A DNA stretch of 64,000 bases from Bradyrhizobium aeschynomenes (GCF_013178945.1 NZ_JABFDM010000001.1:620001-684000); one strand, 5' to 3'; shown: positions 16,301-24,556, numbered from the stretch's first letter. A program made the numbers and translations. The notes: generated by a model not told the origin, from the sequence alone.

Positions 16301-17239
16301 ATGAGGACCATCTTGGCAACGGCAGCGGCGGCTTCAGTGCTGGCCGGCGTGGCGAGCGCCGAGCCGCTAACCGCGACGCATGCGACGACGACCTATCACA
16401 GGGTCGAGGTCAATGGATTGAGTATATTCTATCGCGAAGCCGGTCCGAAGGACGCTCCGACTATCGTGCTTCTGCACGGCTTTCCCTCGTCGTCGCGTCA
16501 ATATGATCCCCTCATACCTCTGCTTGCTACGCGATATCACCTGATCGCGCCGGATTTTCCAGGATTCGGTCACAGTGACGCGCCTTCTCCCTCGTCCTAT
16601 ACTTATACGTTCGACAACCTTGCCAGGACGACGAACGCGTTCCTCGACAAGCTGAACATCGAAAAGGCCAGCTTCTACATCCATGACTACGGGGCACCGA
16701 TCGGGTTTCGTATGATGGTCACTCGTCCTGACCGCGTGCAGGCGTTGATTGCGCAAAACGCCAATACCTATGAAGAGGGGCTGGGGCCCAAATGGGCGCT
16801 CATCAGGAAGTATTGGGCTGATCCGAAAGGGCATCCCGAGGTGATCGAAGCCTTCATGTCGCCGACCGCGACGGAGCAGCGGCATACGCAGGGCACGTCG
16901 CACCCGGAACGCTACAATCCGGATACCTGGTCCGACGAAATGACGCACCTTGCCAAGCCGGGGCAGAGAGAGATCCAGGCTGCGCTGCTCTACGACTACC
17001 GTACGAACGTCGCGTCCTATCCAGCCTGGCAAGCTTGGCTGCGCGAGCGCAAGCCGCCGACCCTGGTCGTTTGGGGGCGGAACGACCCCTCGTTCATCGC
17101 CGCAGGCGGTGATGCATACAAGCGCGATGTCCCTGACGCGGAAATCCATCAATTGGACGCGGGTCACTTCGTGTTCGATGAGCAGACGGACGAGGTGGCG
17201 CGCTTGGTCATCGCATTCATGCAGAAGCAGAGGCTGTAG
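16301..17239 (+). CDS. Exported alpha/beta hydrolase (epoxide hydrolase/dehalogenase-like)
   Basis: A 312-residue protein with a Sec signal peptide (residues 1-20, ending VASA). The alpha/beta-hydrolase core has an oxyanion loop LLHGFPSSSRQY (about 57-68), an Asp nucleophile in YIHDYGAPIGFRM (about 127-139), an acid in VVWGRNDPSF and a catalytic His in LDAGHFVFDE. An aspartate nucleophile in HDYG is typical of epoxide hydrolases and haloalkane dehalogenases rather than esterases. A close relative without signal peptide is at 18096. It follows the SDR by 32 bp. Confidence 0.83.
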   Translation: MRTILATAAAASVLAGVASAEPLTATHATTTYHRVEVNGLSIFYREAGPKDAPTIVLLHGFPSSSRQYDPLIPLLATRYHLIAPDFPGFGHSDAPSPSSYTYTFDNLARTTNAFLDKLNIEKASFYIHDYGAPIGFRMMVTRPDRVQALIAQNANTYEEGLGPKWALIRKYWADPKGHPEVIEAFMSPTATEQRHTQGTSHPERYNPDTWSDEMTHLAKPGQREIQAALLYDYRTNVASYPAWQAWLRERKPPTLVVWGRNDPSFIAAGGDAYKRDVPDAEIHQLDAGHFVFDEQTDEVARLVIAFMQKQRL

Positions 17240-17313
17240 GGATCAGGGAAGGCGAGAGCCGGCGCAGGCTGGACCGAAGCAAATCTGTGGTCCAAGCCGC
17301 GGCGTGATCGCGG

Positions 17314-17330
17314 TTTAACGCCATTTAACG
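17314..17330 (+). promoter_or_regulatory. Direct repeat TTTAACG x2, candidate AraC binding site
   Basis: TTTAACG occurs at 17314-17320 and again at 17324-17330, exactly one helical turn apart, about 70 bp upstream of the AraC-type gene at 17399. AraC proteins bind tandem direct half-sites, so this is a plausible autoregulatory operator. Assigned by eye. Confidence 0.3.
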
Positions 17331-17398
17331 CGCCTGAACTCGCCGGAACACGCATCCCAGCCCAGGGTGGATGCCGATGTTAACAAGGGTTTGTCGGC

Positions 17399-18002
17399 AT
17401 GACCGCATACGGAAGGCCCCACGACGATGATGTGGGGCGTCCAGACACACCGAGGCTGGTTTTGGAACTTCTTCGACAAGCCCTGGAGTTGCTCGATGAC
17501 AATCCCGGTGCGGGGCGCTGCCGGGTTGAAGACGCCTTCGCGCTTCTGAGCGAGTCGTCGGAACCCAAGCGGACGAAGCACAGGGCGCTCGCGCAGTGGA
17601 AGATCCGGAAGGCCGAAGAGTACATCAACGCGCATCTGGGCGCCTGTCTCCGCATCCAGGACGTTGCGCGCTTGGTCGATATGAGCACTGGCTACTTCTC
17701 GCGGGCCTTCAAGAAGGCGTTTGGCGCTTCCTATTCCGAATACGTAACGAAGAATCGCCTCGATCTGGCCAAGCGCGCTGCTCCTGACGTCGGATTCGTC
17801 GATCGCGGAGGTCGCGCTCGCCTGTGGGCGTGCCGATCAGTCGTACCTCACGCGTCTCTTCAGCCGTACCGAGGGGCTGCCGCCGCGCGCGTGGCGCCGC
17901 ATGCTGCGCGATTGCGCCCGGCATACTGATCCGCGCTGGCCGGCGCGTGGTTCTGAGGCGTCTCCCTCCTGCAGGTCGGGCCGCGCGATTTCGTCGCCGT
18001 GA
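17399..18002 (+). pseudogene. AraC-family regulator, frameshifted
   Basis: The N-terminal part and first helix-turn-helix are intact (WKIRKAEEYINAHLGACLRI, MSTGYFSRAFKKAFGASYSE), up to NRLDLAKRA. There the frame shifts near 17780, consistent with loss of two bases. The second helix-turn-helix continues in another frame: SSIAEVALACGRADQSYLTR, LFSRTEGLPPRAWRRML, ending at the TGA at 18000-18002. As it stands, the product lacks the second DNA-binding motif. It has the same short layout as the intact AraC gene at 7641. Confidence 0.82.
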
Positions 18003-18095
18003 TGAGTAGCATCGACGTCCAATTGCGGGATCGAAATTCAAGAACGGCCATCGCTCATTGCCAATGATGGCAATTGTGCAGGCGGCCGCACCCTC

Positions 18096-19553
18096 GTGCC
18101 GACCCAGATGGAGGTTAAGTTGCCTTTCAGCCCGAAATTCCGCACCATCGAGGTGCGCGACCGCCAGAGCGGCGCACCGGTCAAGATATTCTATCGCGAA
18201 GCCGGCCCGGAGGACGCGCCTGTCCTCCTGCTGCTGCACGGTTTCCCGAGCTCGAGCCATCAGTATCGTGGGCTGATCGCGCGGCTGTCCGACAAGTACC
18301 GCGTGATTGCGCCGGATCTGCCGGGATTTGGCTTCTCCGACGCTCCTGATCCGAAAGTGTTTGCGTACACGTTCGATCACCTTGCCCAGATGATCGAAGG
18401 CTTTACGGACGTGATCGGTCTGAGGCGCTACGCACTGTACGTGTTCGACTACGGCGCTCCGATAGGATTCCGCCTCGCCTTGGCGCACCCGGAGCGTGTC
18501 CTCGCGATCATCTCGCAGAACGGAAACGCCTATGAAGAGGGGCTCAGCGAGGGTTGGAATCCGATCCGCACCTATTGGGAGCAGCCGAGCGAGGTCAACC
18601 GTACCAATCTGCGCGCCTTCCTCCAGGAAGGGACCACCCGATTCCAGTACGAGCACGGCGCGTCGGATCCGTCGATGATTGCCCCGGAAAGCATCGCGCT
18701 GGACCAGCACTTCCTCGATCTGCCGCATCACGACGAGATCCAGTTGAATCTGTTCGGCGACTACAAGTCGAACGTCGCCGCCTATCCGAGCTTTCAGGCA
18801 TACATCCGCAAGCATAGCCCTCCGATCCTTGCGGTATGGGGCAAGAACGATCCCTTTTTCCTGCCGGCGGGAGCGGAGGCGTTCCGTCGCGATAATCCGG
18901 ATGCGAAAGTCCGTTTTGTCGACGCCGGCCATTTCCCCCTCGAAACGAACCTCGATGAGGTTGCGACGATCATCCGCGCCTTCCTGGCTCGTACGCTCGA
19001 CGCGGAGCAGGGGGTTGCACTGTTCGGTCCGCTGAACGAGACGTCGGTGCCCGCAGCGGCCCGACCTTATCTCGACGCCATGAAGGATGCTTTCGGCTTC
19101 ATACCAAATCTCGGCTATGCAATCGCGGTCGAGCCGGCCGCACTGGATGCCTATCTTTACGTCCTCAAGTCGATCGCGGCGACGTCTCTCGATCCGGTCG
19201 CCCAGCAGGTTGCAATGGTCGCTGCAAGCCGGGCCAATGCCGCCGACTACGGCATCGCCGTACATTCGACCCTCGCGGAAAAGCTCGGAGCGTCGAGAGA
19301 AACCGTCGAAGCCCTTCGCATGGGCCATCCGTTGAGCGATCTCAAGCTCGAGGCGGTTCGCAACTTCGCCACCGCCATTGCGTCGGGACGAACGCAAGTG
19401 TCCGACCATGACGTGCGTGGGCTCAGGGCGGCCGGCTACGACCGCGGCGCGGCGGTAGCGATTGCTTTGGCGGTGTCGGCGAAAACGCTGGTCAACGCAG
19501 TCGCGCATCTCGCGCGGCCGGAGATCGATGCCGCTTTCGGGCCCTCGGCCTGA
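18096..19553 (+). CDS. Alpha/beta hydrolase fused to AhpD/carboxymuconolactone decarboxylase-like domain
   Basis: A 485-residue fusion. Residues about 1-300 repeat the hydrolase at 16301 without a signal peptide: LLHGFPSSSHQY, nucleophile in VFDYGAPIGFRL, acid in AVWGKNDPFF, base in DAGHFPLET. Residues about 315-485 match the AhpD/peroxidase-related fold (MKDAFGFIPNLGYAIAVEPA, VAQQVAMVAASRANAADYG, VEALRMGHPL). The AhpD redox pair CxxC is absent: the expected C-E-Y-C reads A-D-Y-G, so peroxidase activity is not expected. The start is uncertain: GTG 18096, or TTG 18120, which has GGAGG at the right distance. Confidence 0.82.
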   Translation: MPTQMEVKLPFSPKFRTIEVRDRQSGAPVKIFYREAGPEDAPVLLLLHGFPSSSHQYRGLIARLSDKYRVIAPDLPGFGFSDAPDPKVFAYTFDHLAQMIEGFTDVIGLRRYALYVFDYGAPIGFRLALAHPERVLAIISQNGNAYEEGLSEGWNPIRTYWEQPSEVNRTNLRAFLQEGTTRFQYEHGASDPSMIAPESIALDQHFLDLPHHDEIQLNLFGDYKSNVAAYPSFQAYIRKHSPPILAVWGKNDPFFLPAGAEAFRRDNPDAKVRFVDAGHFPLETNLDEVATIIRAFLARTLDAEQGVALFGPLNETSVPAAARPYLDAMKDAFGFIPNLGYAIAVEPAALDAYLYVLKSIAATSLDPVAQQVAMVAASRANAADYGIAVHSTLAEKLGASRETVEALRMGHPLSDLKLEAVRNFATAIASGRTQVSDHDVRGLRAAGYDRGAAVAIALAVSAKTLVNAVAHLARPEIDAAFGPSA

Positions 19554-19631
19554 CGTCGCGACACGTGCGCGCCGATGCAGCTGTGCCCTCCAGCCACGCC
19601 TCGCTTCGACGCCGCTTGAAAGGAATTCCCC

Positions 19632-20132
19632 ATGACAATCTTTCGCGATAGACCGATCCTCTCGGTTGCCGAACGATCTTCTGCAAATCCATCGAACCTG
19701 GCCCTGCTGCGATGGGCGTTGGTGATCGTATTCCTCTGGTTCGGCGGCATGAAGTTCACGTCCTACGAAGCGAACGGAATCGCTCCCTTCATCGCGCACA
19801 GTCCCATTTTGGCTTGGCTGCACACCGCATTCGGAACTCAGGGCGCGAGCTACGTCATCGGCGTGCTGGAGCTTTCAACAGCCGCGGGCCTGACAGTCGG
19901 CGCCTTTGTACCAATCATTTCGGCGATAGGTGCCGCAATGTCGATCGCGACCTACATGATTACGATCACCTTCATGCTATCCACGCCGGGCGTCGTCGAA
20001 GCAACCGCAGGCGGATTTCCCGCGATCTCGGCGCTGCCGGGTCAATTCCTTCTGAAGGACGTGGTGCTCTTGGCGGCTTCCCTGGTCCTCTTGATGGCTT
20101 CGCTGTCAGGCCGTCGAGGTCTCTTGCCGTAA
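19632..20132 (+). CDS. DUF417-family membrane protein (RclC/YkgB-like)
   Basis: A 166-residue protein with four hydrophobic segments (about 24-42, 70-92, 97-117, 132-154). It has the DUF417 hallmarks: RWALVIVFLWFGGMKFTSYE, an ending region GRFLLKD-like (here PGQFLLKDVVLLAASLVLL) and a conserved IAPFIAHSP. RclC of E. coli, a member of this family, belongs to the reactive-chlorine resistance operon. The ATG at 19632 has GGAAT upstream. Its position after hydrolases and SDRs in an oxidant-defence-like island is consistent with that role; biochemical function of the family is unknown. Confidence 0.82.
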   Translation: MTIFRDRPILSVAERSSANPSNLALLRWALVIVFLWFGGMKFTSYEANGIAPFIAHSPILAWLHTAFGTQGASYVIGVLELSTAAGLTVGAFVPIISAIGAAMSIATYMITITFMLSTPGVVEATAGGFPAISALPGQFLLKDVVLLAASLVLLMASLSGRRGLLP

Positions 20133-20326
20133 CAATTCGTCGTCCGATCCGTATTTTGGAGAGGTCGTTCTTCTTTTACGCGATAGAGGCGGGGCGGCAC
20201 GGCGTTTGCGAGGTCCGAGCGGAGAGTTCGCGAATAAGCATGGACGTTCAATCGAGTCATCAGGCTTCAAGAAAGCCAGCGCAATTCTCCGGCATGTTGC
20301 CAGGATTGCCCGACGAGAAGCCAGGC

Positions 20327-20460
20327 ATGCCCAAGACTCTCTTGATCACAGGGGCGAGCACGGAGTTCGGACGAGACATGGCCGAAACTCTGGCCAAGGC
20401 CGGCCACCGGGTTTTCGCGTCGATGCGGGATCCATTCGGGAGAAACCGCGAGCGCGCCAG
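20327..20460 (+). pseudogene. SDR-family oxidoreductase, N-terminal fragment
   Basis: From ATG 20327 the frame encodes MPKTLLITGASTEFGRDMAE then LAKAGHRVFASMRDPFGRN, a clean SDR Rossmann start (TGASxxFG). After about 45 residues all similarity ends, and nothing downstream to 20884 matches the rest of an SDR. A 3'-truncated remnant. Confidence 0.65.
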
Positions 20461-20884
20461 GGCGAATGACAGAACGCGAACACTTTCGCGACGTCGTCAT
20501 GAAGACGCTGAGCTAGGTACTCGCAATGCCGATCAAAATCATCGTTTCGACGCACGGAGCAAGCTCCAAAACATCCCACTCGGTTGCTCTGTCCATCGGC
20601 GGAAGCGATGGCGACGGCCTGCAACGAGACCTTGCCGCGCGGCTGACAACGTTCAAAGCGAAACGGTTGGCAATGTACGAGCGGGGCTCAAGCCCGATCG
20701 TAGGATCCATGATCGGTCGTCGACATCACGACGCGGCCTCGCGGTACGATCGATCAAGCCGGCAAAACGGACGTGTGACGGGACTTGTCGGCAAAGCCGC
20801 GCCAGCGACCGAAGTATTCAAGGTGAGGCCGGTGATCATCTTGCGCCGCGTTGAGGCGACCACCACGAGCGAAATGGAATCGGA
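20461..20884 (+). other. Intergenic/degenerate sequence, nothing recognised
   Basis: About 420 bases after the SDR fragment. A 120-residue frame (20526-20888) is open but has no hydrophobic core, no motif and no good start, and runs into the next gene's start; I regard it as non-coding decay. Confidence 0.4.
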
Positions 20885-21667
20885 ATGAAGATCGGAATCA
20901 TGGGGGCGATGCCGGAGGAGGTCTCGGGTATCATCGAACAACTCGAGACGTCGCGCATGCACCGGATTGGTGGACGCGAATATCTCGAAGGTACATGGAA
21001 CGGCATTGATGTGGTCGTGGTGTTCTCCCGTTGGGGCAAGGTTGCCGCGTCTGTGACCGCCACGATGCTGCTTTCGCGCTTCGGCGTCGACGGCATTTTC
21101 TTCATCGGTGTGGCGGGCGCTGCCGATCCGGGCCTTCGCCTTGGCGACGTTGTCGTCGCCACCGATCTTCTTCAGCACGACATGGATGCCTCGGCTATTC
21201 CGGCGTTCTCGAAATTCGAGATCCCGCTGCTGGGTCGCTCGCGCTTTCCTGCCGATGATTCCTGGATGTCGGCCTCACTCAAGGCAGCAGACGATTTCGT
21301 GAAAGGCGATCTCGAGGCCTGGATAGGCGACGACGTGCGCGCCTCGCTCGGTGTGGGCAATCCAAGGGTCGTCACCGGTCTGATTGCCACGGGTGATCGC
21401 TTCGTTACCGATGTCGCATTCCTTCGTGATCTGCGTAAAGTCCTGCCGGACCTCAGTTGCGTGGAAATGGAAGGCGCTGCGGTTGCCCAGACTTGTTTTG
21501 AGTTCACTGCTCCATTCGCCGTTGTCCGGGTCATCTCGGATCGGGGCGATGACGGCGCACCGGTCGATTTTAAGAACTTCGTATCGAAAGTGGCGTCGCG
21601 CATGAGTTTGGGAATAGCTTCCAACTTCACCAGGACGATCCTCGCGCGTGTGCGCTCCGACGTCTGA
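20885..21667 (+). CDS. 5'-methylthioadenosine/S-adenosylhomocysteine nucleosidase-like phosphorylase
   Basis: A 260-residue PNP/UDP phosphorylase-superfamily protein. MKIGIMGAMPEEVSGIIEQL (residues 1-20) is the MTA/SAH nucleosidase start. Other blocks are FSRWGKVAASVTATMLL, FIGVAGAADPGLRLGDVVVA, ATGDRFV, the catalytic-glutamate region CVEMEGAAVAQTCF, and VRVISDRGDD with the catalytic Asp. The enzyme cleaves the N-glycosidic bond of MTA, SAH or related nucleosides in methionine salvage. It is about 30 residues longer than E. coli MTAN, mainly from a central insert (about 105-150). No operon partner is evident. Confidence 0.85.
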   Translation: MKIGIMGAMPEEVSGIIEQLETSRMHRIGGREYLEGTWNGIDVVVVFSRWGKVAASVTATMLLSRFGVDGIFFIGVAGAADPGLRLGDVVVATDLLQHDMDASAIPAFSKFEIPLLGRSRFPADDSWMSASLKAADDFVKGDLEAWIGDDVRASLGVGNPRVVTGLIATGDRFVTDVAFLRDLRKVLPDLSCVEMEGAAVAQTCFEFTAPFAVVRVISDRGDDGAPVDFKNFVSKVASRMSLGIASNFTRTILARVRSDV

Positions 21668-21830
21668 CAATCGATTTCGCCGGGCCGCGAAGTCGGCCAA
21701 ACCGTCGTGATTGATCACTTCGGCGGGACGTGGGGAAGTTGGCCGGCGGGCTGTAGTCCGGCTAATCCATTTATGCACTTGCAGAATCCGGGAGACCTCG
21801 AAAAAGCGCAACGCGCCTCTTGAAAAAGCG

Positions 21831-21844
21831 TGAGTGATCACTCA
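21831..21844. promoter_or_regulatory. Perfect 14-bp palindrome, probable TetR operator
   Basis: TGAGTGATCACTCA is a perfect inverted repeat 24 bp before the TetR gene start at 21868. Repeats with TGAGTGA half-sites and this position are typical of TetR autoregulation. Confidence 0.6.
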
Positions 21845-21867
21845 TTTATTGTCCAGAGGTGGCGAGG

Positions 21868-22434
21868 ATGGCGCGTCCGCGAAGCGAAGAGAAGCGAAAC
21901 GCGATTTTGGCGGCGACGATCGATCTCGTCGCCGAACAAGGGCTTGGCGCTGCCACGGCAGATGTGGCCAAGCGAGCGCGGGTGCCGCATGGATCTGTGT
22001 TCACCTATTTCGGTACGAAAGCCGAATTGCTCAACGCGGTCTATGTCGAGCTCAAGTCTGAACTGGCCGACGCGATCATGAAGCGGATGCCGGACGACGG
22101 AAGCGTCCGCGATCAGCTCCGCCATCTCTGGATGAGCTGGACGGCCTGGGGCGTCTCCAGCCCTTCCAAGCGCCGGACCCTGGCCCAACTCAGTGTATCC
22201 AATCAAATAACCGAGGATAGCCGGAGGGCGGCAATGACGGTCGCCGGAGGCGCCGTGGAGATCGTGCAACGGGCCGCCTCGAACGGAGCGTTACGCGCGA
22301 TGCCCATTTCGTATGTAGGAGCCCTGGTCGAAACGATGGTCGGAACGACGATGGATTTCATGATGCGCGATCACGAAAACGCGGAGGCAATCCGCGACGC
22401 TGGATTTGAAGCGTTGTGGCAGGCGCTCAACTAA
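21868..22434 (+). CDS. TetR-family transcriptional regulator
   Basis: A 188-residue repressor (from ATG 21868; GTG 21859 is an alternative). Residues about 8-52 are the TetR helix-turn-helix: NAILAATIDLVAEQGLGAAT, VAKRARVPHGSVFTYFGTK. The C-terminal ligand domain is variable. A perfect palindrome lies just upstream. The SDR gene 108 bp downstream on the same strand is the likely regulated target. Confidence 0.87.
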   Translation: MARPRSEEKRNAILAATIDLVAEQGLGAATADVAKRARVPHGSVFTYFGTKAELLNAVYVELKSELADAIMKRMPDDGSVRDQLRHLWMSWTAWGVSSPSKRRTLAQLSVSNQITEDSRRAAMTVAGGAVEIVQRAASNGALRAMPISYVGALVETMVGTTMDFMMRDHENAEAIRDAGFEALWQALN

Positions 22435-22542
22435 GAGTTCGACCGAATAGTGAGGCTACTCGGTCATGGGGGAGCTCGCTGCGAGCGTCGACTACGGTTC
22501 GCCGCTCCGGGTCATCAAAGCGAAGCATCGGAAAGGTCAGAT

Positions 22543-23364
22543 ATGGACAATCGAAAAAAGCCCGTAGCCCTGGTCACAGGAGCGTCCTCAGGAATGGGCA
22601 AAGACGTTGCCTTGAGGCTCCTCTCGGAAGGATATGTCGTATATGGCGCCGCCCGCCGGGTCGAGCACATGCGCGACATCGAGACGGGCGGTGGCGTCGC
22701 CCTGGCTGTGGATGTCACTGATGACCCCTCTCTGACGGCCGCAGTTGGTCGCATCATCCGGGAACAGGGACGTATCGACGTTCTGATCAATAGCGCCGGC
22801 TACGGTCAGATGGGCGCGCTGGAGGATGTGCCGATGGCAGAAGGCCGTCGGCAGATGGAGGTAAATCTCGTCGGCGTTGCACGTCTGACGCAGCTCTGCC
22901 TGCCTCACATGCGGGTCCAAAAATTCGGAAAGATCGTCAATATCTCGTCGATCGGAGGGAAGATCGCCACCCCGCTAGGGGGCTGGTACCACGCGTCGAA
23001 GTTCGCACTGGAAGGCTATTCCGATGCGCTCAGGATGGAAGTGCGCCCGTTCGGAATCGATGTGATCGTGATCGAGCCCGCCGGCACTGAAAGCGAGTGG
23101 ATTCCCATCGCGATCGCGCAAGCGGAGCGATATTCCTCCAAGGGAGCCTATGCCAAGCTCGTGGCGGCGCTCCGCACGTCATCGGCATGGCAGCGCAAGA
23201 TGCCGCCAGCCAGCAGCATCACCAAACTGGTTCTCAAGGCGCTCAAGTCCCGACATCCTCGAACCCGCTATCTGGGCGGCGGTGGAGCCGGACCGATTCT
23301 CTTCATGCGGAAGTTTCTACCGGACCGGACGTTCGATCGCATCATTATGTCGACGTTGCAATAG
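22543..23364 (+). CDS. SDR-family oxidoreductase
   Basis: A 273-residue short-chain dehydrogenase with all core motifs: LVTGASSGMGKDVALRL (about 10-26), LINSAGYGQM, NISSIGGKIATPLGG with the catalytic Ser, and WYHASKFALEGYSDALRME with Tyr and Lys. The layout and ILVIEPAG-like block (VIVIEPAGTESEW) resemble the classical SDRs often annotated as ketoreductase or retinol dehydrogenase-like. It is downstream of TetR and probably controlled by it. Substrate unknown. Confidence 0.86.
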   Translation: MDNRKKPVALVTGASSGMGKDVALRLLSEGYVVYGAARRVEHMRDIETGGGVALAVDVTDDPSLTAAVGRIIREQGRIDVLINSAGYGQMGALEDVPMAEGRRQMEVNLVGVARLTQLCLPHMRVQKFGKIVNISSIGGKIATPLGGWYHASKFALEGYSDALRMEVRPFGIDVIVIEPAGTESEWIPIAIAQAERYSSKGAYAKLVAALRTSSAWQRKMPPASSITKLVLKALKSRHPRTRYLGGGGAGPILFMRKFLPDRTFDRIIMSTLQ

Positions 23365-23499
23365 CGGCGGAGCCCGGCGCGTCCGCGACGGCGGAACAGC
23401 CGCGCGCCGACGCAGCAGCCTTATGAGCGTCCAGACAGACGCTCATCCTGCAGCCTCTCGGCGAAGCGTTCCCGCTGCTCGCATGCGATAGGGGCCCAG

Positions 23500-23700
23500 T
23501 CCGTCGGCGGTTGAAGATGTTCTCGCTCTTCCGAGCGTCTCGGCCAAGCTCAAGCAAGCAAGACGTCAGAAGCTCGCGACTGGAAAATCCGAAGCGCTGA
23601 AGAGTTTGTACACGCCAACCTTGGTGATTGCCTCCGCATCGAGAAGTCGCGAGACGTCGAGCAGGCGCTGGCCGACGTCCCGACAGACTGCCTCCGGACC
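23500..23700 (+). pseudogene. AraC-family regulator remnant
   Basis: One forward frame reads ARDWKIRSAEEFVHANLGDC then LRIE, which closely matches WKIRKAEEYINAHLGACLRI of the frameshifted AraC gene at 17399. Preceding bases in a shifted frame resemble its RRxEDAFALL segment. Neither helix-turn-helix survives. This is a third, mostly deleted copy of the local AraC family. Confidence 0.6.
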
Positions 23701-23826
23701 GTAGGGGCCACCGCATCGGCCTTCTGTATCTCGACGATCCGGCCACACCGCCAGCAGCCGATCCGCGGTTCGAGGGCAACCAACGAGCATGGCGACGATT
23801 GGAGCGCAATCTTTCGATCGTTGATC

Positions 23827-24189
23827 TCAAGTGCGCAACGGTACCCTTGCCACCTCACAGATTGCCTCAACGAGCAAGCGAACTGCTCGTCCTTCCCAGC
23901 TTATCTGATCGATCGGATCTTCCCAGTACTCGGAAAGAATGTGGGCCAAGTGACGCGCTTTCACGCTCAAGCCGGTAATCGTCTTTGCGGGGCTCTCCAT
24001 AATCGCTCGTTCTATCGGATCTAGACGCGCGAGCAGCGCCTCCTCCGTCGTCGTTACGAAATCATCCGAGGGCTCGCTGTCTTGGCCATCCAGCTCCGCC
24101 ATCAGCGCAATAAATTGGCTCTCAAGTTTCAACAGATCAGCGTCTGTAGACCCGTCTAACCTGCAATCGTTTGCGAAATCCGCGCCCAT
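23827..24189 (-). CDS. Conserved-looking hypothetical protein
   Basis: A 120-residue acidic, helical protein from ATG 24189, with GGAG upstream (the frame is open further to 24324). Recognisable stretches are LLKLESQFIALMAELDGQ, SEPSDDFVTTTEEALLARLD, PIERAIMESPAKTITGLSVK and AVRLLVEAICEVAR. I recall similar small proteins as common hypotheticals in Bradyrhizobium accessory regions, but no domain or function can be named. It is divergent from the Xre-type gene at 24310 across a palindrome. Confidence 0.6.
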   Translation of the reverse strand: MGADFANDCRLDGSTDADLLKLESQFIALMAELDGQDSEPSDDFVTTTEEALLARLDPIERAIMESPAKTITGLSVKARHLAHILSEYWEDPIDQISWEGRAVRLLVEAICEVARVPLRT

Positions 24190-24227
24190 ACAAATCGAAC
24201 TCCGGTCAGCGGAAACCGTGTAGCGTA

Positions 24228-24240
24228 AACGATTATCGTT
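24228..24240. promoter_or_regulatory. Palindrome AACGATTATCGTT, candidate Xre operator
   Basis: A 13-bp perfect inverted repeat (AACGAT, T, ATCGTT) in an AT-rich patch between the divergent hypothetical gene (start 24189) and the helix-turn-helix gene (start 24310). Position and symmetry fit an operator for the small Xre protein. Confidence 0.5.
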
Positions 24241-24309
24241 AATAATCGCGGATGTCAACGCTTTTCGTGGCTGGTAGACGAAAACCGTGTCCCATGAAAT
24301 GGCGGTTGG

Positions 24310-24528
24310 ATGACCCCCGATCAATCTCGGGCAGCTAGAGGGCTGCTGGACTGGTCTCAGGCTGAATTGGCCGCTCGCTCGAATTTGAGCGAGAGTACTA
24401 TTCGCGATTTCGAGAAGGGACGCAGGCTTCCTGCGATTAACAACTTGGCGGCGATCAGACGTGCCCTAGAGGCGGCCGGTGTCGAATTTATTGACGGCGA
24501 TAAGCCTGGAGTCCGCTTGAACCGCTAA
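24310..24528 (+). CDS. Small Xre-family helix-turn-helix protein
   Basis: A 72-residue protein that is almost only a Cro/CI-type DNA-binding domain: SRAARGLLDWSQAELAARSN (about 5-24), LSESTIRDFEKGRRLP (recognition helix), then LAAIRRALEAAGVEFIDGD. The length and ending VEFIDGDKPGVRL are typical of single-domain Xre regulators on rhizobial mobile elements. It probably represses itself and the divergent gene through the palindrome at 24228. Confidence 0.87.
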   Translation: MTPDQSRAARGLLDWSQAELAARSNLSESTIRDFEKGRRLPAINNLAAIRRALEAAGVEFIDGDKPGVRLNR

Positions 24529-24556
24529 GGAATGACGCTGGCATGGCGTCAGTTCC
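24529..24556 (+). repeat. Inverted repeat after Xre gene
   Basis: GGAATGACGC and GCGTCAGTTCC flank a seven-base loop directly after the Xre stop codon; one base bulges. There is no U-rich tail, so a terminator is possible but not typical. Confidence 0.45.

Noticed and set aside
17709..19823. 704-codon open frame on the minus strand
   Set aside because: It lies opposite the hydrolase-AhpD fusion and other recognisable genes; Arg/His-rich with no hydrophobic core or motif.
20526..20884. Possible 120-residue gene before the nucleosidase
   Set aside because: No ribosome-binding site, motif or hydrophobic pattern, and it sits in a decayed stretch following an SDR fragment.
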